From: Thermotoga sp.
Lineage (GTDB): Bacteria > Thermotogota > Thermotogae > Thermotogales > Thermotogaceae
Direction of reading: 5' to 3'
NCBI RefSeq assembly: GCF_021162145.1
Contig: NZ_JAGGZH010000026.1
Location: forward strand, 1 to 60,520
DNA length: 60,520 nt
A model generated the notes under the pieces. The model was not told the DNA's origin. It did no database searches and was given only the letters and a program-made list of their open reading frames with translations. Of this stretch, positions 60,039 through 60,520 are shown one piece after another (positions within the stretch are counted from its first letter, which is position 1; every line of letters starts with the position of its first letter). The position numbers and the translations under genes were made by a program.

Positions 60039-60520
60039 ATGGCAGAAAAGAAAGAGGCTATCACGAAAGAGGAACAGGCCAAAGAACAGGAAAAAAGGTT
60101 TTCCTCTCAGATAGAAAAGCGGATAAAAAAACTCATAAATCAGGGAAAAAAGAGGGGATACATCACCTATGAAGACATAGACAAAGCATTTCCACCCAAT
60201 TACGAGGAGTTCGATACGAACTTGATAGAGAAGATATACGAGGAACTCGAAAAGCATGGAATAAACATCGTGGAGAGCGATTCAGAGGAAGAAACAGAGA
60301 CCTCCGCTGAGGAACTGGAAGAGCTCCTTGAAAGGGAATCCCCTGAGATACACGACACCAGCAACGTGAGGGATTCTATAAAGATGTATCTCAAGGAAAT
60401 TGGCAAGATACCACTCCTCACACCGGCCCAGGAAAGAGAGCTCGCAAGACGAGCCCAGATGGGCGACAAGAAAGCCAAAGAAAAGCTCATAACGTCGAAC
60501 CTAAGGCTGGTTGTCAGTAT
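60039..60520 (+). CDS. rpoD: RNA polymerase sigma factor SigA (RpoD), N-terminal part
   Basis: 160 residues in the window; the 3' end is cut off. The internal ATG at 60039 has AGGAGG (60024-60029) nine bases upstream, a normal start signal. Region 1.1-like [20 protein letters not shown] is followed by an acidic linker ([20 protein letters not shown]) and region 1.2-2.1 ([39 protein letters not shown]). It is in the same frame as dnaG with no intervening stop, so it is either expressed from its own start, as a DnaG-sigma fusion, or both. Confidence 0.93.
   Translation, partial: MAEKKEAITKEEQAKEQEKRFSSQIEKRIKKLINQGKKRGYITYEDIDKAFPPNYEEFDTNLIEKIYEELEKHGINIVESDSEEETETSAEELEELLERESPEIHDTSNVRDSIKMYLKEIGKIPLLTPAQERELARRAQMGDKKAKEKLITSNLRLVVS

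Overview
The window looks like a chromosomal segment of a hyperthermophilic Thermotoga close to, but not identical with, T. maritima and T. neapolitana. From memory, many genes are recognisable counterparts of T. maritima proteins (four-His cupin TM1459, NifX-like TM1816, DUF1893 TM1506, YbeY TM1509, Prp TM1457, RibU TM1455) and the asd leader carries the Thermotoga lysine riboswitch, while proteins such as DapA differ clearly from the MSB8 sequence as I remember it. Genes are tightly packed, with many ATGA overlaps and many GTG/TTG starts behind strong Shine-Dalgarno (SD) sites.

Layout. 1-9.5 kb: the 3' end of ribH and a putative glycosyltransferase (+), then hflKC, an Ogg2-type glycosylase and guaA (-), two half-size chromate-transporter genes and valS (+), then a ferredoxin and a NifX-like gene (-). 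9.45-10.15 kb has no large gene. It holds a consensus promoter, a 12-codon Cys-rich ORF whose stop abuts a hairpin that masks the ferredoxin SD, one degenerate CRISPR-like repeat, and the promoter, lysine riboswitch and terminator of the lysine operon. 10.15-19.66 kb: asd-dapF-dapA-dapB-dapH-lysC-lysA-acetyl-DAP deacetylase, then fur, a small membrane protein and tmcAL. 19.6-25.6 kb (-): phoH, a 7TM-HD protein, ybeY, DUF1015, a YugP-type peptidase and rsmB. 26.1-45.6 kb: a 35-gene str-S10-spc-alpha ribosomal superoperon from rpsL to rplQ, with fusA, tuf, secY, adk, map, infA and rpoA. 45.6-48.7 kb: rho, a ROK glucokinase and degV. 48.7-51.3 kb (-): engB, a 28-codon membrane-peptide ORF, an HD-GYP protein and DUF5317. 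51.4-58.3 kb: cobO-type adenosyltransferase, psuG, rpmH-rnpA-yidD-yidC-khpB-cupin, rplU-prp-rpmA-ribU-rplM-rpsI. 58.3 kb to the end: dnaG and rpoD.

The genes fall into coherent modules. One is lysine and cell-wall diamino-acid synthesis under a lysine riboswitch, using the N-acetyl branch. The others are translation and secretion machinery, RNA maturation (PhoH/YbeY, RsmB, TmcAL, RNase P protein) and membrane-protein insertion (SecY, YidC, YidD, KhpB).

The most striking observations are these. (1) DnaG and sigma-A share one uninterrupted reading frame with no stop between them, with a C8A6 run inside dnaG that could truncate DnaG by slippage. (2) The Cys-rich leader peptide and SD-masking hairpin upstream of the ferredoxin look like a translational attenuator. 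(3) A lone CRISPR-like repeat lies where two blocks meet that, as I recall, are far apart in T. maritima. (4) tmcAL appears to start at CTG. (5) A structured leader containing a membrane-peptide ORF precedes the HD-GYP gene. (6) A Prp protease gene sits beside an L27 gene with no cleavable N-terminal extension. All comparisons with other genomes are from memory; no searches were run.
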